Assembly: GCA_000381585.1 (NCBI GenBank) | Contig: KB906737.1 | Span: 372,001-436,000 of the forward strand | Source: Acidobacteriaceae bacterium KBS 83 | GTDB lineage: Bacteria > Acidobacteriota > Terriglobia > Terriglobales > Acidobacteriaceae | Reading direction: 5' to 3' | Length of the DNA stretch: 64,000 nucleotides | In this document: positions 18,123-27,479 of the stretch, piece by piece | Position numbering within the stretch: position 1 is the first letter of the stretch | How the letters are laid out: every line of letters begins with the position of its first letter | The notes under the pieces: model-generated | Database searches by the model: none | Seen by the model: only the letters and a program-made list of their open reading frames with translations | Told to the model about the DNA's origin: nothing | Program-made: the position numbers and the translations under genes

Positions 18123-20442
18123 GCACCGTTTCGCTCGTGTACCCATAGCCGTACGTATAGGGTCCGGAGTAGTCGTAGTAACTGTCCTTGCGCATATCAA
18201 TATCGTTCACCACTGCACCCAGCAGATGTGCGTTCACGCGGCGCAGCAGTTCGCGTGTGCGCATCAGCGCCTTCTTGCGAGTCACTCCGGCGCGTACCAC
18301 CAGCAAAACGGAGTCCGCCCGCGCGGCGGGTGCCAGTGAATCGGAAACAGCAAGGATCGGAGCCGTGTCGATGATGACGCGGTCATATTGCTCCGACCAT
18401 TGCCGCATCATCTCCGCCATTCGGTGCGATGCCAGCAGTTCCGCGGGATTCGGAGGCACCGCGCCTGCAGGCAGATAGGCCAGGCTCGGCACCTGCGATA
18501 CCGGATGCAGAATCACTGACTCGTCAGTCTGCCGGCTCAGCAGATTCGTAAGTCCCAGCGCCGGCCGCCGCAGCCCGAAAAGGAGATGCAACGTGCTACG
18601 TCGGAGATCCGCATCCACAATCAATACGCGCTCCCCGCGTTGCGCCAGCATCACCGCAATGTTTGCGGAGAGCGTCGACTTACCCTCCGACATGAAGGCA
18701 CTTGTGATCACCAGCGTACGCAACGGATTGTCGATCGCGCTCAACAGGATCGAGGAGCGAAGCGCACGATAGGCCTCCGCCGTAGGCGATGCGGGGGCCG
18801 TAATCGAGATGAGCCGGCGCCGTTCTCCCGGCTCTTCACCCATATCTTCCGGCCGCCCCGCTCGCGATGCAGCCTGGAAATGTGGAATGGCTCCGATCGA
18901 TAACAGCCCGGAGAACGCCTCCACGTCGTCGCTCGTGCGCAGCGTATCGTCCAGTGAATCGAAGAGGAAGGCACCGAGCACGCCCACAAGAAGTCCGAGT
19001 CCGGCCGCGATCGTCACATTTGATCGCACATCGGGGGAAAACGGACCCAGTGGCAGCAGCGCCTCATCGATCACGGTGACCGATGCCGTGTTCAACCCGG
19101 CCGCAAGATTCGATTCCTTCAGCTTCAGTTGCAGTTGATCGTATAGCTGGCGGCTCGAGTCGGCATCCTGCCTCAGCAAGGCATACTGCGCTGCACTCTC
19201 ATTCAGCTTGTACGCATTCTGCATCTGCTCATCGAGTTGCCTTTGCATCAGGTTCAGCGTATGCGTGGAGGTGTTGTACTCCTCGCGGATACGCTGCTGC
19301 ACATTGCGCATCTCGGTATCGATCTGGTTCTGTACCTTTGCAATCTGGTTGTGTAGTTCTCGCACCCGCGGATAATTCGGGCCGTATCGTGTTGTCAGCT
19401 GGCTGTATTGCCCATTCAGGCCCAGCAGCTCACTACGCAGGGTCATCAGCGTAACACTCGGTGCAATGGTCGCTACCAGGTCCGGGTCATTCGATTCGAC
19501 CAGCCGAAGCTTGGCCTCTCGCACGATCCGGTCGGCCTGCGCACCAGCTACCTGGCCGTTGTGTATGCGCAGTCGATCGAGTTCAAGGCTGTCTGCCTGG
19601 CCGCTGCCTAAATCGATCAGGTTGTGTTCTCTCTGATACCGCGCCAGGCGGGCCTGCGCATCCGTGGATTCTTGTTTCAGGCCCTCCATCTCGCTCGCCA
19701 GCCAACGTGTCACACGGCCAGTGCCTTGCATGTGATCATCGAGGTTGCGCTTCAGATAGACCTCGGTGATCGTGTTCGGCATATCCTTTGCCACCTGCGG
19801 CCGAGGGTCGACATAGCTGATCGCGATGATGTCCGTGCCACTCACCGCCACTACGTGCAGTGATCCACGGACGGAACCGATCATTCCCTGCAGTTGCACC
19901 GGCGGGAAGGCCTCCATGCCGGCGTCCGGCGGGAGGTTGTCGAATGCATTGGGAAAAGGACCGCGGTGCTGAAGCGCAAGCTCCTTGATGGTGTAAAACA
20001 CCACCAAATTGCTCTGCATACGTGCGACTTCTGTCGGTATGCGTACATCCTCGGAGGAAAGACTCTCCTGAATCAGGTCGCTCAGACCCATGTTGGTCTG
20101 CGACGGATTCAGATCGATGGTCGCAGTGCCTTGAAACAGCGGGACGCGTGTCTTCGAATACACGTATCCCAGCACCAGGCTGATCAACAGACAGGCCAGA
20201 ATCAGCCACTTCCACTTCAACAGGATGCGGCCGATATCCGACAGCGACAGCCCGTCCCTGGCCGAGCTCGTGCCCAGGGGACCTTCAGCCTCCACTCCAA
20301 TCGGCGGTACTACTTGATGCGAGGCATCCACCATCTGCGGCGTCTCTCCGGCGTCCCTTCCACTCTCGCCGGGCACGCCCGGGTTCATCCACTTTGTCGG
20401 CCCGCATCGTTCCGGCGTGCCAGGCAGGGTGAAGCGCGGCAC
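18106..20442 (-). CDS. Polysaccharide co-polymerase / bacterial tyrosine autokinase (Wzc-like)
   Basis: 778 residues. A Wzz-type chain-length domain is bounded by membrane segments at about 78-97 and 475-496, with a long coiled-coil periplasmic region between. The cytoplasmic BY-kinase has Walker A SEGKST (585-590), Walker A-prime VLIVDADLRR (606-615) and Walker B VIIDTA (689-694). The tail ends in seven tyrosines between 754 and 768, the usual autophosphorylation cluster. It controls polymer length and export together with the Wza-like protein. The start is uncertain: GTG 20442 is the longest; ATG 20334 with GGAGAG ahead of it is plausible. No tyrosine phosphatase gene is in the window. Confidence 0.92.
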   Translation of the reverse strand: MPRFTLPGTPERCGPTKWMNPGVPGESGRDAGETPQMVDASHQVVPPIGVEAEGPLGTSSARDGLSLSDIGRILLKWKWLILACLLISLVLGYVYSKTRVPLFQGTATIDLNPSQTNMGLSDLIQESLSSEDVRIPTEVARMQSNLVVFYTIKELALQHRGPFPNAFDNLPPDAGMEAFPPVQLQGMIGSVRGSLHVVAVSGTDIIAISYVDPRPQVAKDMPNTITEVYLKRNLDDHMQGTGRVTRWLASEMEGLKQESTDAQARLARYQREHNLIDLGSGQADSLELDRLRIHNGQVAGAQADRIVREAKLRLVESNDPDLVATIAPSVTLMTLRSELLGLNGQYSQLTTRYGPNYPRVRELHNQIAKVQNQIDTEMRNVQQRIREEYNTSTHTLNLMQRQLDEQMQNAYKLNESAAQYALLRQDADSSRQLYDQLQLKLKESNLAAGLNTASVTVIDEALLPLGPFSPDVRSNVTIAAGLGLLVGVLGAFLFDSLDDTLRTSDDVEAFSGLLSIGAIPHFQAASRAGRPEDMGEEPGERRRLISITAPASPTAEAYRALRSSILLSAIDNPLRTLVITSAFMSEGKSTLSANIAVMLAQRGERVLIVDADLRRSTLHLLFGLRRPALGLTNLLSRQTDESVILHPVSQVPSLAYLPAGAVPPNPAELLASHRMAEMMRQWSEQYDRVIIDTAPILAVSDSLAPAARADSVLLVVRAGVTRKKALMRTRELLRRVNAHLLGAVVNDIDMRKDSYYDYSGPYTYGYGYTSETVHEEVK

Positions 20443-20621
20443 CGACCCGGTGCGGGCTTAGGACATGATTCCTGTTCAACTTGACAGGAAATGCTCTACC
20501 GGTGCCTCGATAGTACCTCAGCCGTGCCAGCGGCCCCAAGAGACTTCATGCACCACAAAAGAGGCAGATGTACTACAGCGCCTGCTGCCCTGCAAAAGTT
20601 GTCGAACTGGATTTCTAAAGC

Positions 20622-21485
20622 TCAATCGCGCGTTCCAGCCTGATTAGCACTGTTATCGAAGGAACGCTCCTGAGAGCACCGCGCCTGCAGTTCTCTGGTC
20701 TTCAGCACTATGAAGTACTCATAGATCGACTGCAGCACCGAATAGGTCAGCCCCGCCCTCCCATCCAGAAAGCCTCGTTTTACGAGATAAAGTAGCAGGA
20801 ACTTCGCAAACGGCCTTCCCGGCATTCGGTAAAACAGCGCCTTCTGGTGATAGCGCCGGAGATGGAAGTCCTTTTCGAAAAATGCTGCCCTCACAGAAGC
20901 ATCAGTGGCGCCACCGTCCGTGATGATTTGCAACGCCTCGAACGTGCTGTAGGAGTTGTGCCGCTGAATCCAGTGCCCAATACCTTTGGAAAACGGGAAG
21001 TGATCAAGGTAGCCACTCAGCCGCCCCACTGGCCCGCTGGGTATGGATACCGGGTTCACCAGCCGCTCATAGTGCATCTTATGCGGCCGAAATAGCCGCA
21101 TGTAGAAGGCCGATACCTGCACATGCCGGAGCCACGTGCTCATCAGAAAATCCCTTCGTTCCATCTGAAATGCCACCGCCTCGCCAGGCGCCCCGACCGC
21201 CGCTCGCATCGCCTCCCGCAGTTCCGGCGTCACCCGCTCATCGGCGTCGATATAGAAGACCCATGGGTGACGAAAGGGCAGGTTCGCGAGTGCCCAGTTC
21301 TGATGCGCGGCCCAGTTGTCGAAGGCGCGTTCGGTCACCTTTGCGCCATGCTCCCGCGCAATTGCAACGGTTCGGTCTGTGCTCTTCGAATCTAAAACGT
21401 GCACATCGTCCGACCACGCCACCGATGCCAAGCAACCCGGCAGGTCCTGTTCCTCATTCTTCGTCAACACCAGTACTGAGATCAC
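20622..21485 (-). CDS. Glycosyltransferase family 2 (WaaE/KdtX-like)
   Basis: 287 residues from GTG 21485, which overlaps the stop of the upstream acetyltransferase in a GTGA arrangement; the longer frame upstream is only antisense-like sequence. A GT-A fold with LTKNEEQDLPGCL, DSKSTDRT and the DXD-type metal site DADERVT. It resembles LPS-core/exopolysaccharide beta-glycosyltransferases of the WaaE group. Donor is unknown. The C-terminus contains a hydrophobic, possibly membrane-associated, stretch. It closes the first sub-operon (GT4, acetyltransferase, GT2) of the cluster. Confidence 0.88.
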   Translation of the reverse strand: MISVLVLTKNEEQDLPGCLASVAWSDDVHVLDSKSTDRTVAIAREHGAKVTERAFDNWAAHQNWALANLPFRHPWVFYIDADERVTPELREAMRAAVGAPGEAVAFQMERRDFLMSTWLRHVQVSAFYMRLFRPHKMHYERLVNPVSIPSGPVGRLSGYLDHFPFSKGIGHWIQRHNSYSTFEALQIITDGGATDASVRAAFFEKDFHLRRYHQKALFYRMPGRPFAKFLLLYLVKRGFLDGRAGLTYSVLQSIYEYFIVLKTRELQARCSQERSFDNSANQAGTRD

Positions 21486-22096
21486 ACCCCCGCGACCTCG
21501 CGCCGCACGCGTTCCTTTACCTTCACCGCGGGCACCCCTGCATACACCGTCCATGGCTCCAGATCGCGCGTTGCCACCGATCCCAATCCCAGTACCGCGC
21601 CCTCACCAACATTCGCGCCCGGAGCAACCGACGCGCGGGCGCAGATCCAGCTGTATGCACCCACGCGCATGGCAAACGCAATCAGCGGAAAATCCGGATC
21701 GTCGTATTCATGTGTCGCGCCGCAGAGATAACTATCCTGCGAGAGAATCGCATGCGAGCCGAGGGTCATCGGCGACGGATTGTAGATCTCTGCTCCATCG
21801 GCTGCCGTCACCTGCTCCTCGCAGATAAGGTTCCATGGCGCCCACACCCTCGAAGCGGGATAAAAATGGCACTTCGGTCCCATCCGCGCGCCAAATAAGC
21901 GTAGCAGCATCACACGCCAACCATGGAACGGCCGCGGCGACAGTCTGTACAGGAGCATCCAAACCACATTCCAGACCAGGCGCTTCATGCGGACACTCAT
22001 TGGGAACGCGGGCCGCAGATACGCATCCACGTTCCCCGATGTGAGAAGTTCCGCTGCCCTATACCGCTCTGAACTGTACTCTGCTTTACGCGCCAT
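21482..22096 (-). CDS. WcaF-like hexapeptide acetyltransferase
   Basis: 204 residues. Left-handed beta-helix acetyltransferase of the colanic-acid WcaF group: an N-terminal RPFHGWRVMLLRLFGA motif and a C-terminal hexapeptide region with VGAYSWICARASVAPGANV and GLGSVATRDLEPWTVYAGVPA. It should O-acetylate a sugar of the exopolysaccharide from acetyl-CoA. It lies between two glycosyltransferases, 9 bp after one and overlapping the other. Confidence 0.9.
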   Translation of the reverse strand: MARKAEYSSERYRAAELLTSGNVDAYLRPAFPMSVRMKRLVWNVVWMLLYRLSPRPFHGWRVMLLRLFGARMGPKCHFYPASRVWAPWNLICEEQVTAADGAEIYNPSPMTLGSHAILSQDSYLCGATHEYDDPDFPLIAFAMRVGAYSWICARASVAPGANVGEGAVLGLGSVATRDLEPWTVYAGVPAVKVKERVRREVAGV

Positions 22097-22105
22097 CGAG
22101 CCTAA

Positions 22106-23368
22106 TCATAGCGGCACGCCTTCCTCAACCGCTGCCCTGCGTGCCTCGAAACCAGGTACACAACTCGCTAGCGCCTCCCGGAGACCGCTCACGTCCTGCT
22201 CAAAGCTGAACCGGCCAATACGGATCTTCGCTGCAGAGCCCATCCTTGCCGCCGTCTCCCGTGTAGCCAGTACGTGATCGATTGCCCCCGCGAGCGCCGC
22301 TGGATTGCCAACCGGAAAGACCATCCCCGTCTCGCCCTCGCGGACCAGGTCCTGCTGGCACCCCACATCATCCGAGACCACCACCGCTCGCCCGGCATTC
22401 ATCGCCTCGTTCACCACCAGTCCCCAAGGCTCATGGCGAGACGGCAGCACAAAGACATCGCACAGATCGAAATATCGCGGCAGCTCCGTCTGGTTACGGA
22501 AGCCCGTGAAGCGAATCAGGCTGCGGATGTGGCCGCGTGACTCCGCCTCTTTCGCCGCTTGCTCCTCCAACGCTTGCCGCTCGTCTCCGTCTCCGACGAT
22601 GACTAGATAGGGCCGCGGCGCCCGCAGCAGCTGATGCGCTGCCACGAGGTCGGCGCACCGCTTCCGCTCCTGCAGCTTGGAGGCAAAAAGAATCACGGGC
22701 CGTCCCGCGTCTAGTCCTAGCTCCGCCCGAAGAGCTTCTCGCCCCACTGCAGCCTCCAAAGCACGCCGTCCGAAAAAGTCATTGTCCACCGCATAGGGCA
22801 TGCGGAAGATCGGCATCTCCTCGCCCAAATAGTGCCGCCAATAGCGGGCATTTGCCTCCCCGATAGCCAGCACCGCGCTTACCTGCCCGCGCAGCACACG
22901 GAAGAAGGCTTCCTTCGCCAGCAGCCTCGCCCACCCCCGCTCCCGGTCGTGCAGGGTTGACTCGGCCCGCAGCAGCACCGGGATGCCGAGCATAGCGGCA
23001 CTGGCAATCACCCGCAGGCTGTTCGCGTTGCTGTAACCATGGCTCCAGACCGCATCGAATCGGCCATCCTGCAGCCGATCGAAGATCCCGTGGTTTAGCG
23101 GCCGCCAGAAGCCAGGCTTCTTGCCAACCTCCCGCCAACGCGGCAGAAAGGACGAGCCATACCCTTCCAGCAGCGGTACGTCCCACTCCACTTTGACCCC
23201 AAAGCCTTCATCCACATAGCCGCGAACCGTGTGATCACTCGAAAAGAAGACCTCCAGATCGATGTCCGGTTCTCGGGCAATCCGCCGTAACAGCGGCGCC
23301 TGGTATTGGATAGGGTGACTGACGAAGTAGGCCAGGCGCAGTGGTCTTCCTCGTGTAAGCATGTGCAT
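22106..23368 (-). CDS. Glycosyltransferase family 4 (GT-B)
   Basis: 420 residues. N-terminal FVSHPIQYQAPLLRRIA is typical of acceptor domains of exopolysaccharide GT4 enzymes; the C-terminal donor site is visible as PSRHEPWGLVVNEAMNAG, containing the EX7E pair. An ILFASKLQERKR strand starts the donor domain. It is the first gene of the minus-strand exopolysaccharide cluster; the 214-bp region to the divergent gene at 23583 should contain its promoter, which I could not place with confidence. Confidence 0.9.
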   Translation of the reverse strand: MHMLTRGRPLRLAYFVSHPIQYQAPLLRRIAREPDIDLEVFFSSDHTVRGYVDEGFGVKVEWDVPLLEGYGSSFLPRWREVGKKPGFWRPLNHGIFDRLQDGRFDAVWSHGYSNANSLRVIASAAMLGIPVLLRAESTLHDRERGWARLLAKEAFFRVLRGQVSAVLAIGEANARYWRHYLGEEMPIFRMPYAVDNDFFGRRALEAAVGREALRAELGLDAGRPVILFASKLQERKRCADLVAAHQLLRAPRPYLVIVGDGDERQALEEQAAKEAESRGHIRSLIRFTGFRNQTELPRYFDLCDVFVLPSRHEPWGLVVNEAMNAGRAVVVSDDVGCQQDLVREGETGMVFPVGNPAALAGAIDHVLATRETAARMGSAAKIRIGRFSFEQDVSGLREALASCVPGFEARRAAVEEGVPL

Positions 23369-23582
23369 TTTTCCGTGGAAGGGGCCGAAAACCGGGCGTT
23401 CTCCAGATCCAAAGCGCCGGCGGGCTTGCCAGAACCCGATCCTATCACCCGGTCTCCATTTCTTTTTCTTACATACTTTGTGTTATGCCGCGTCCAAAAT
23501 CGATGTTTAATCGTATCTTGACAAGGGCATAGAGGGTCTCCGGTTTCCCGGCAACAAGGACGCTATAGAATGCAGGCACACC

Positions 23583-24197
23583 GTGACTGACTCCTTCGAA
23601 ACTCCTCCCTCCGGCGGTTTTCACCTCGCCCAGGTCGATGAGCCGACCAATTATGGGCGCCTTGCCCTGCGCATTGTTATCGCGCTCGTCATCTCGTCGC
23701 TCGTCGTTTTCATTTGGGTGCGCTTTGGCCACAAAACACCCGTAGCAACCGGCGATATCGCCCGTATCGCCATCTACCCCGTGCAGGCCAGGATCACCGG
23801 CGGCGCGGCCGGCACCCCCGGCGAACAGGGCCAGGACGAGATCATCAATCAGATGTTGGTCTTCGCGCATGTGCGACTGCATAACCCAAACAAAGCCCCG
23901 ATCACCATCGAGGATGACTGGGCTATCGTGACTCTGCCGGATGGCGAGACACGTCGCAGTCTGGGCGCGAGTTTCTCCGACTTCGAGAAGGTCTTTCAGG
24001 CCTATCCACAGCTCGCTCCGATGCGTATGGATCCCCTCCGCCGCGACATAGAAATCCCGCCTGGCCAGTCCGTCGATGGCTTGGTGGTCTTCAGCTATCC
24101 GCTCTCCCGCGACGAGTGGAACACCCGCAAATCCATGCAGGTGACAATATCTTTCAAGGGAGCAAAGGACGTCACTCTCAACGCTCCGCCGAGCTGA
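23583..24197 (+). CDS. Conserved membrane-anchored protein of unknown function
   Basis: 204 residues from a GTG at 23583. One membrane segment (about residues 27-47, LALRIVIALVISSLVVFIWV) follows a short cytoplasmic tail. The rest is a periplasmic beta-rich domain with an NPNKAPITIEDDW motif and DGETRRSLGAS, suggestive of an Ig/FxLD-like fold. I do not recognise a named family, although the reading is clearly coding in codon pattern and hydropathy. A long antisense frame exists but looks like a shadow. It is followed at 36 bp by thiO on the same strand. Confidence 0.75.
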   Translation: MTDSFETPPSGGFHLAQVDEPTNYGRLALRIVIALVISSLVVFIWVRFGHKTPVATGDIARIAIYPVQARITGGAAGTPGEQGQDEIINQMLVFAHVRLHNPNKAPITIEDDWAIVTLPDGETRRSLGASFSDFEKVFQAYPQLAPMRMDPLRRDIEIPPGQSVDGLVVFSYPLSRDEWNTRKSMQVTISFKGAKDVTLNAPPS

Positions 24198-24232
24198 CCC
24201 GCTAGCTCTCCGCATCCCGATACAATCAAATC

Positions 24233-25360
24233 ATGCGGCAGCCCGAACACATCGCGATCGCGGGCGGTGGCATCATCGGCCTTGCCTGCGCATTGGTTCT
24301 ACAGCAACAAGGGCGCGCGGTCACAGTCTTCGAGGCCGGCAAGGCTGTCAGGGAGGCCTCCTGGGCAGCCGGTGGCATGCTCGCCGCCGAGGATCCGGAA
24401 AACCCTACTGCTCTGGTGCCCTTCTCCCGTTACAGCCGGACCCTTTACCCATCCTTTCTCGATCAGATCGAAACGCTCTCCGGACATCGCGTGCCCTTGC
24501 GCACCCACCAGACGGTGCAGGTCCTCGACTCATGCCGCCCCATCTTCGCGGGCGTACCGTTATCTCACCTTGAGGCGTCGAGGCTCGTGCCCAGCCTTGC
24601 CGGGTCGGACAGAGAATATCTGCTGCTCGAGGAAGCCAGCCTCGACCCCCGCGAACTTTGTACGGCCCTGCGTGCGGCTGTAACTGTCGCTGGAGTCGCG
24701 CTTCACGAATACGAACCGGTGCTATCAGCCAAGGCGGAGGGCGAAAGAGTTCTCATCACCACCACGCGCCGTGTGTTCGAAGCTGATTCATTCGTCAACT
24801 GCTGTGGCGCCTGGGCCGCCTCGCTGCACGCCGTTGCCGCAGTTGCACCCTCCAAGGGCCAGATGCTCGTCGTCACGCAGCCCGCGGACTCGCGGCTCAC
24901 CCGCGTTCTGCGCTCGCCCGATGTGTATCTCATCCCGCGCGGTCAGGATTCAGACGACAGGGCCCGCATCATCATCGGCGCCACCGTTGAAAATGCCGGC
25001 TATTCCCGCGAGGTTGATCCCGCAGCCCTCTCACTCCTGCGCCGCCGTGCCGCTGCCCTCTGGCCACCGGTAGCGAATGCACCTGAAGTGGAAAGCTGGG
25101 CCGGTCTCCGCCCCGGCACCGCTGACGGACTACCGATCATTGGACTGATAGAGCATCCCGACGGGTCCAACCATGACGAAGCACCGCAATTCCTTGCGGC
25201 GGGCCATCATCGCAACGGCATTCTGCTCGCTCCCGGAACTGCGCACGTGATTGCAGACCTCGTCTGCGGCAAAACCCCCGCGATCGACCTTGCACCTTTT
25301 TCGCCAGATCGCGCGTCTCTCTCCGCAGCATGTGACAAGCACTTTGTCGCTGCGCTATAA
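24233..25360 (+). CDS. thiO: Glycine oxidase ThiO-like FAD-dependent amine oxidase
   Basis: 375 residues. The ADP-binding motif AIAGGGIIGLACALVLQQQG is at the N-terminus, followed by a DAO-type fold; WAGLRPGTADGLPIIG and AAGHHRNGILLAPGTA near the C-terminus are ThiO family features. The enzyme oxidises glycine to iminoacetate for the thiazole ring of thiamine. No other thiamine gene or TPP riboswitch lies nearby. There is no Shine-Dalgarno; TACAAT (24221-24226) sits six bases before the ATG, so the mRNA may be leaderless. Confidence 0.88.
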   Translation: MRQPEHIAIAGGGIIGLACALVLQQQGRAVTVFEAGKAVREASWAAGGMLAAEDPENPTALVPFSRYSRTLYPSFLDQIETLSGHRVPLRTHQTVQVLDSCRPIFAGVPLSHLEASRLVPSLAGSDREYLLLEEASLDPRELCTALRAAVTVAGVALHEYEPVLSAKAEGERVLITTTRRVFEADSFVNCCGAWAASLHAVAAVAPSKGQMLVVTQPADSRLTRVLRSPDVYLIPRGQDSDDRARIIIGATVENAGYSREVDPAALSLLRRRAAALWPPVANAPEVESWAGLRPGTADGLPIIGLIEHPDGSNHDEAPQFLAAGHHRNGILLAPGTAHVIADLVCGKTPAIDLAPFSPDRASLSAACDKHFVAAL

Positions 25361-25453
25361 CGATTAGTTCCCACTCAGCCCGCAGAAGCTGCACGTCCGG
25401 CGCTGAGCATCACATCAATACGTAGGGCCGGATTAGGCGAAGGAGACTGACGG

Positions 25454-26587
25454 ATGGCGACTGCTGTTGCTACGAAGGGCCTGGAGGGCATTGTTGCCAC
25501 CACCTCCAGCATCTGCTGGATTGATGGAGATGCCGGAGTACTGGCCTATCGTGGCATCGATATCCACAAGCTCGCCGAACAGTCGAACTTCGAGGAAACC
25601 ACCTACCTCCTGTGGAACGGCCGCCTACCTAAGGGCGCCGAACTGGATGCCTTCCGCGAGGAACTGGCAAAGGCGCGCGTGCTCGACCCGAAAATCATCG
25701 AGCTGCTGCGCTCCTTCCCCAAAGACGTGACTCCGATGGAGGTTCTTCGGACGGCCGTCTCCGCGTTGAGCTGCTACGACCCCGACGAAGGCGACAACTC
25801 GCACGACGCGAACCTGCGCAAAAGCTTCCGGCTCACTTCGCAGATCGCCATGCTCGTCGCAGACTACGATCGCATCCGCAAGGGCAAGCCACTGGTCGAT
25901 GCTGATCCATCGCTCTCCCATGCCGGCAACTTCCTCTGGATGCTCAACAGCGAGAAGCCCTCGGAGACAGCGACCCGCACCATGGACATCGCGCTCATCT
26001 TGCATGCAGACCATGAGCTCAACGCGTCCACCTTTGCCGCGCGCGTCATCGCTGCGACGCTTTCCGATATCCACTCCGCCATAACGGGCGCCATCGGCGC
26101 TCTCAAGGGTCCGCTGCACGGCGGCGCGAATGAAGCGGTCATGCACATGCTCTTCGAGATCGATAAAAAGGGCGAGGACGCGGTCGAGCATGTCAAGGCC
26201 ATGCTGGCCGCGAAGAAGAAGATCTCCGGCTTCGGCCACCGTGTGTATCACACTGAAGACCCGCGTGCCACGCACCTGCGGCGTATGAGCGAGGCACTCG
26301 GCAAGTCGGCGAATAAGACAAAGTGGTTCGATATGTCCCGCGCCATCGAGCAGTACATCAACGCGGAAAAGAAGCTCAACGCGAATGTGGACTTCTACTC
26401 AGCATCCACCTACACCACGCTCGGCATTGACATCGATCTCTTCACTCCGATCTTCGCTGTAAGCCGCATCGCCGGCTGGGCCGCACACGTCATCGAACAG
26501 CACGACGACAACCGCCTGATCCGTCCCCGCGCCGACTACATCGGCACCGAATATCCGGCCGAGTACACGCCACTGGAGAAGCGTTAA
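25454..26587 (+). CDS. gltA: Citrate synthase (short type)
   Basis: 377 residues. Condenses oxaloacetate and acetyl-CoA to start the TCA cycle. Catalytic His222 in GPLHGGANEA, His262 in GFGHRVY and Asp313 in NVDFYSAS are in place. The short length without N-terminal extension is that of the citrate/2-methylcitrate synthase group of Gram-positives and archaea, so a methylcitrate activity cannot be excluded; no prp genes are nearby. An AGGAG sits about 8-10 bases before ATG, and a strong terminator follows. Confidence 0.93.
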   Translation: MATAVATKGLEGIVATTSSICWIDGDAGVLAYRGIDIHKLAEQSNFEETTYLLWNGRLPKGAELDAFREELAKARVLDPKIIELLRSFPKDVTPMEVLRTAVSALSCYDPDEGDNSHDANLRKSFRLTSQIAMLVADYDRIRKGKPLVDADPSLSHAGNFLWMLNSEKPSETATRTMDIALILHADHELNASTFAARVIAATLSDIHSAITGAIGALKGPLHGGANEAVMHMLFEIDKKGEDAVEHVKAMLAAKKKISGFGHRVYHTEDPRATHLRRMSEALGKSANKTKWFDMSRAIEQYINAEKKLNANVDFYSASTYTTLGIDIDLFTPIFAVSRIAGWAAHVIEQHDDNRLIRPRADYIGTEYPAEYTPLEKR

Positions 26588-26641
26588 GCTTATTCATCTC
26601 GATCGAAGCGAAGTGGAGGGCTTTCCTGTTCAGCTCGACAC

Positions 26642-26669
26642 AAAAGGCGCAGCGTTGGCTGCGCCTTTT
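26642..26669. terminator. Bidirectional intrinsic terminator between gltA and the DinB-like gene
   Basis: Perfect 11-bp stem (26642-26652 with 26659-26669), AAAAGGCGCAG and its complement, around a CGTTGG loop. The A/T ends give a U-run on both strands, so it can end both convergent genes. Confidence 0.88.
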
Positions 26670-26694
26670 CCACGCGTAAGGTCAACAAGCGGCA

Positions 26695-27312
26695 CTAATC
26701 GCCACCGCCCTGCGCCTGTTTCTGGCTTGCCGGAGGCACGATGCCATTCATGCGCAGGTACTCCACCATCTGACCGTAATGATCCATGGAGTGCGACAGG
26801 CAGACCGTCGTCCATCCGGCACGGCTTAACTTCATCTTGCCTTCCCCGACCGGAGTGAAGGCATTCTGCGGGGTGATGGTGTCTATGCCCTTCTGCGCAA
26901 AGGCGAATGAGTCTTTCAGCGCCTGAACCAGTTCGTCCTTGCTCTTCAACGCTTTCAGCTTAGCATCGTCCGGTGCACCGCTCAGGCCAAAGCCGGAAAA
27001 GAAGAAGTAGTTCGCTTCCGCGATATGTTGTACTTGGCTGCCGAAGGTGCGGACGCCGTCGAACTTGCCGGCGGTAGGCGCAAAACCGTACTTGTCTGCC
27101 GGCATCGCCTCCGCGGCACTGACAACTTCCTCAGACAATCTCTTCAGCATCTCGCTGTATTCTGCTGACGGCGATGGAGCACCCGTGGACTCGGCCGCCG
27201 TCGCCTTGGCCTTCTGCGTCGCATCCTGCGCATGCGCCGTGGTATGCACCATGATGCCGCTCCCCAGCAATGCGGCCGCCATTCCAAACACCCGGATCGT
27301 TCTACAGTTCAT
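26695..27312 (-). CDS. Secreted DinB-family protein
   Basis: 205 residues from ATG 27312; conserved sequence begins there, and the longer frame to 27552 is not family-like. A signal peptide ends at TAHA (residue 28). The rest is a four-helix DinB/YfiT-type bundle with a QVQHIAEANY motif and an HSMDHYGQM motif providing metal-ligand histidines. DinB proteins of this sort are often metal-binding thiol transferases; the export signal suggests a periplasmic role, not established here. It is divergent from the cysteine desulfurase gene. Confidence 0.86.
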   Translation of the reverse strand: MNCRTIRVFGMAAALLGSGIMVHTTAHAQDATQKAKATAAESTGAPSPSAEYSEMLKRLSEEVVSAAEAMPADKYGFAPTAGKFDGVRTFGSQVQHIAEANYFFFSGFGLSGAPDDAKLKALKSKDELVQALKDSFAFAQKGIDTITPQNAFTPVGEGKMKLSRAGWTTVCLSHSMDHYGQMVEYLRMNGIVPPASQKQAQGGGD

Positions 27313-27479
27313 CTTCAAAGCCTCCCGTGCTCTCAGCACCGGCAGAAGCGTACCAGAACACCGACAACTGCTGCGACAGGAATGGGTTCGAGCCACTCGC
27401 CATGTCCGCCTCATCACGGCAGCGCGTGACGAACGCCATGTCTGCCGCTTTCGAGACTGAGCGTAAACTGTAGATAACG

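Noticed and set aside
23469-24215. 248-codon minus-strand ORF
   Set aside because: It is antisense to the plus-strand protein at 23583-24197, which has a clear membrane helix and a natural start; the minus frame is His/Arg/Asp-rich shadow sequence.
24198-24232. TPP riboswitch before thiO
   Set aside because: Only 35 bp separate it from the upstream gene, and no THI-element sequence is present.
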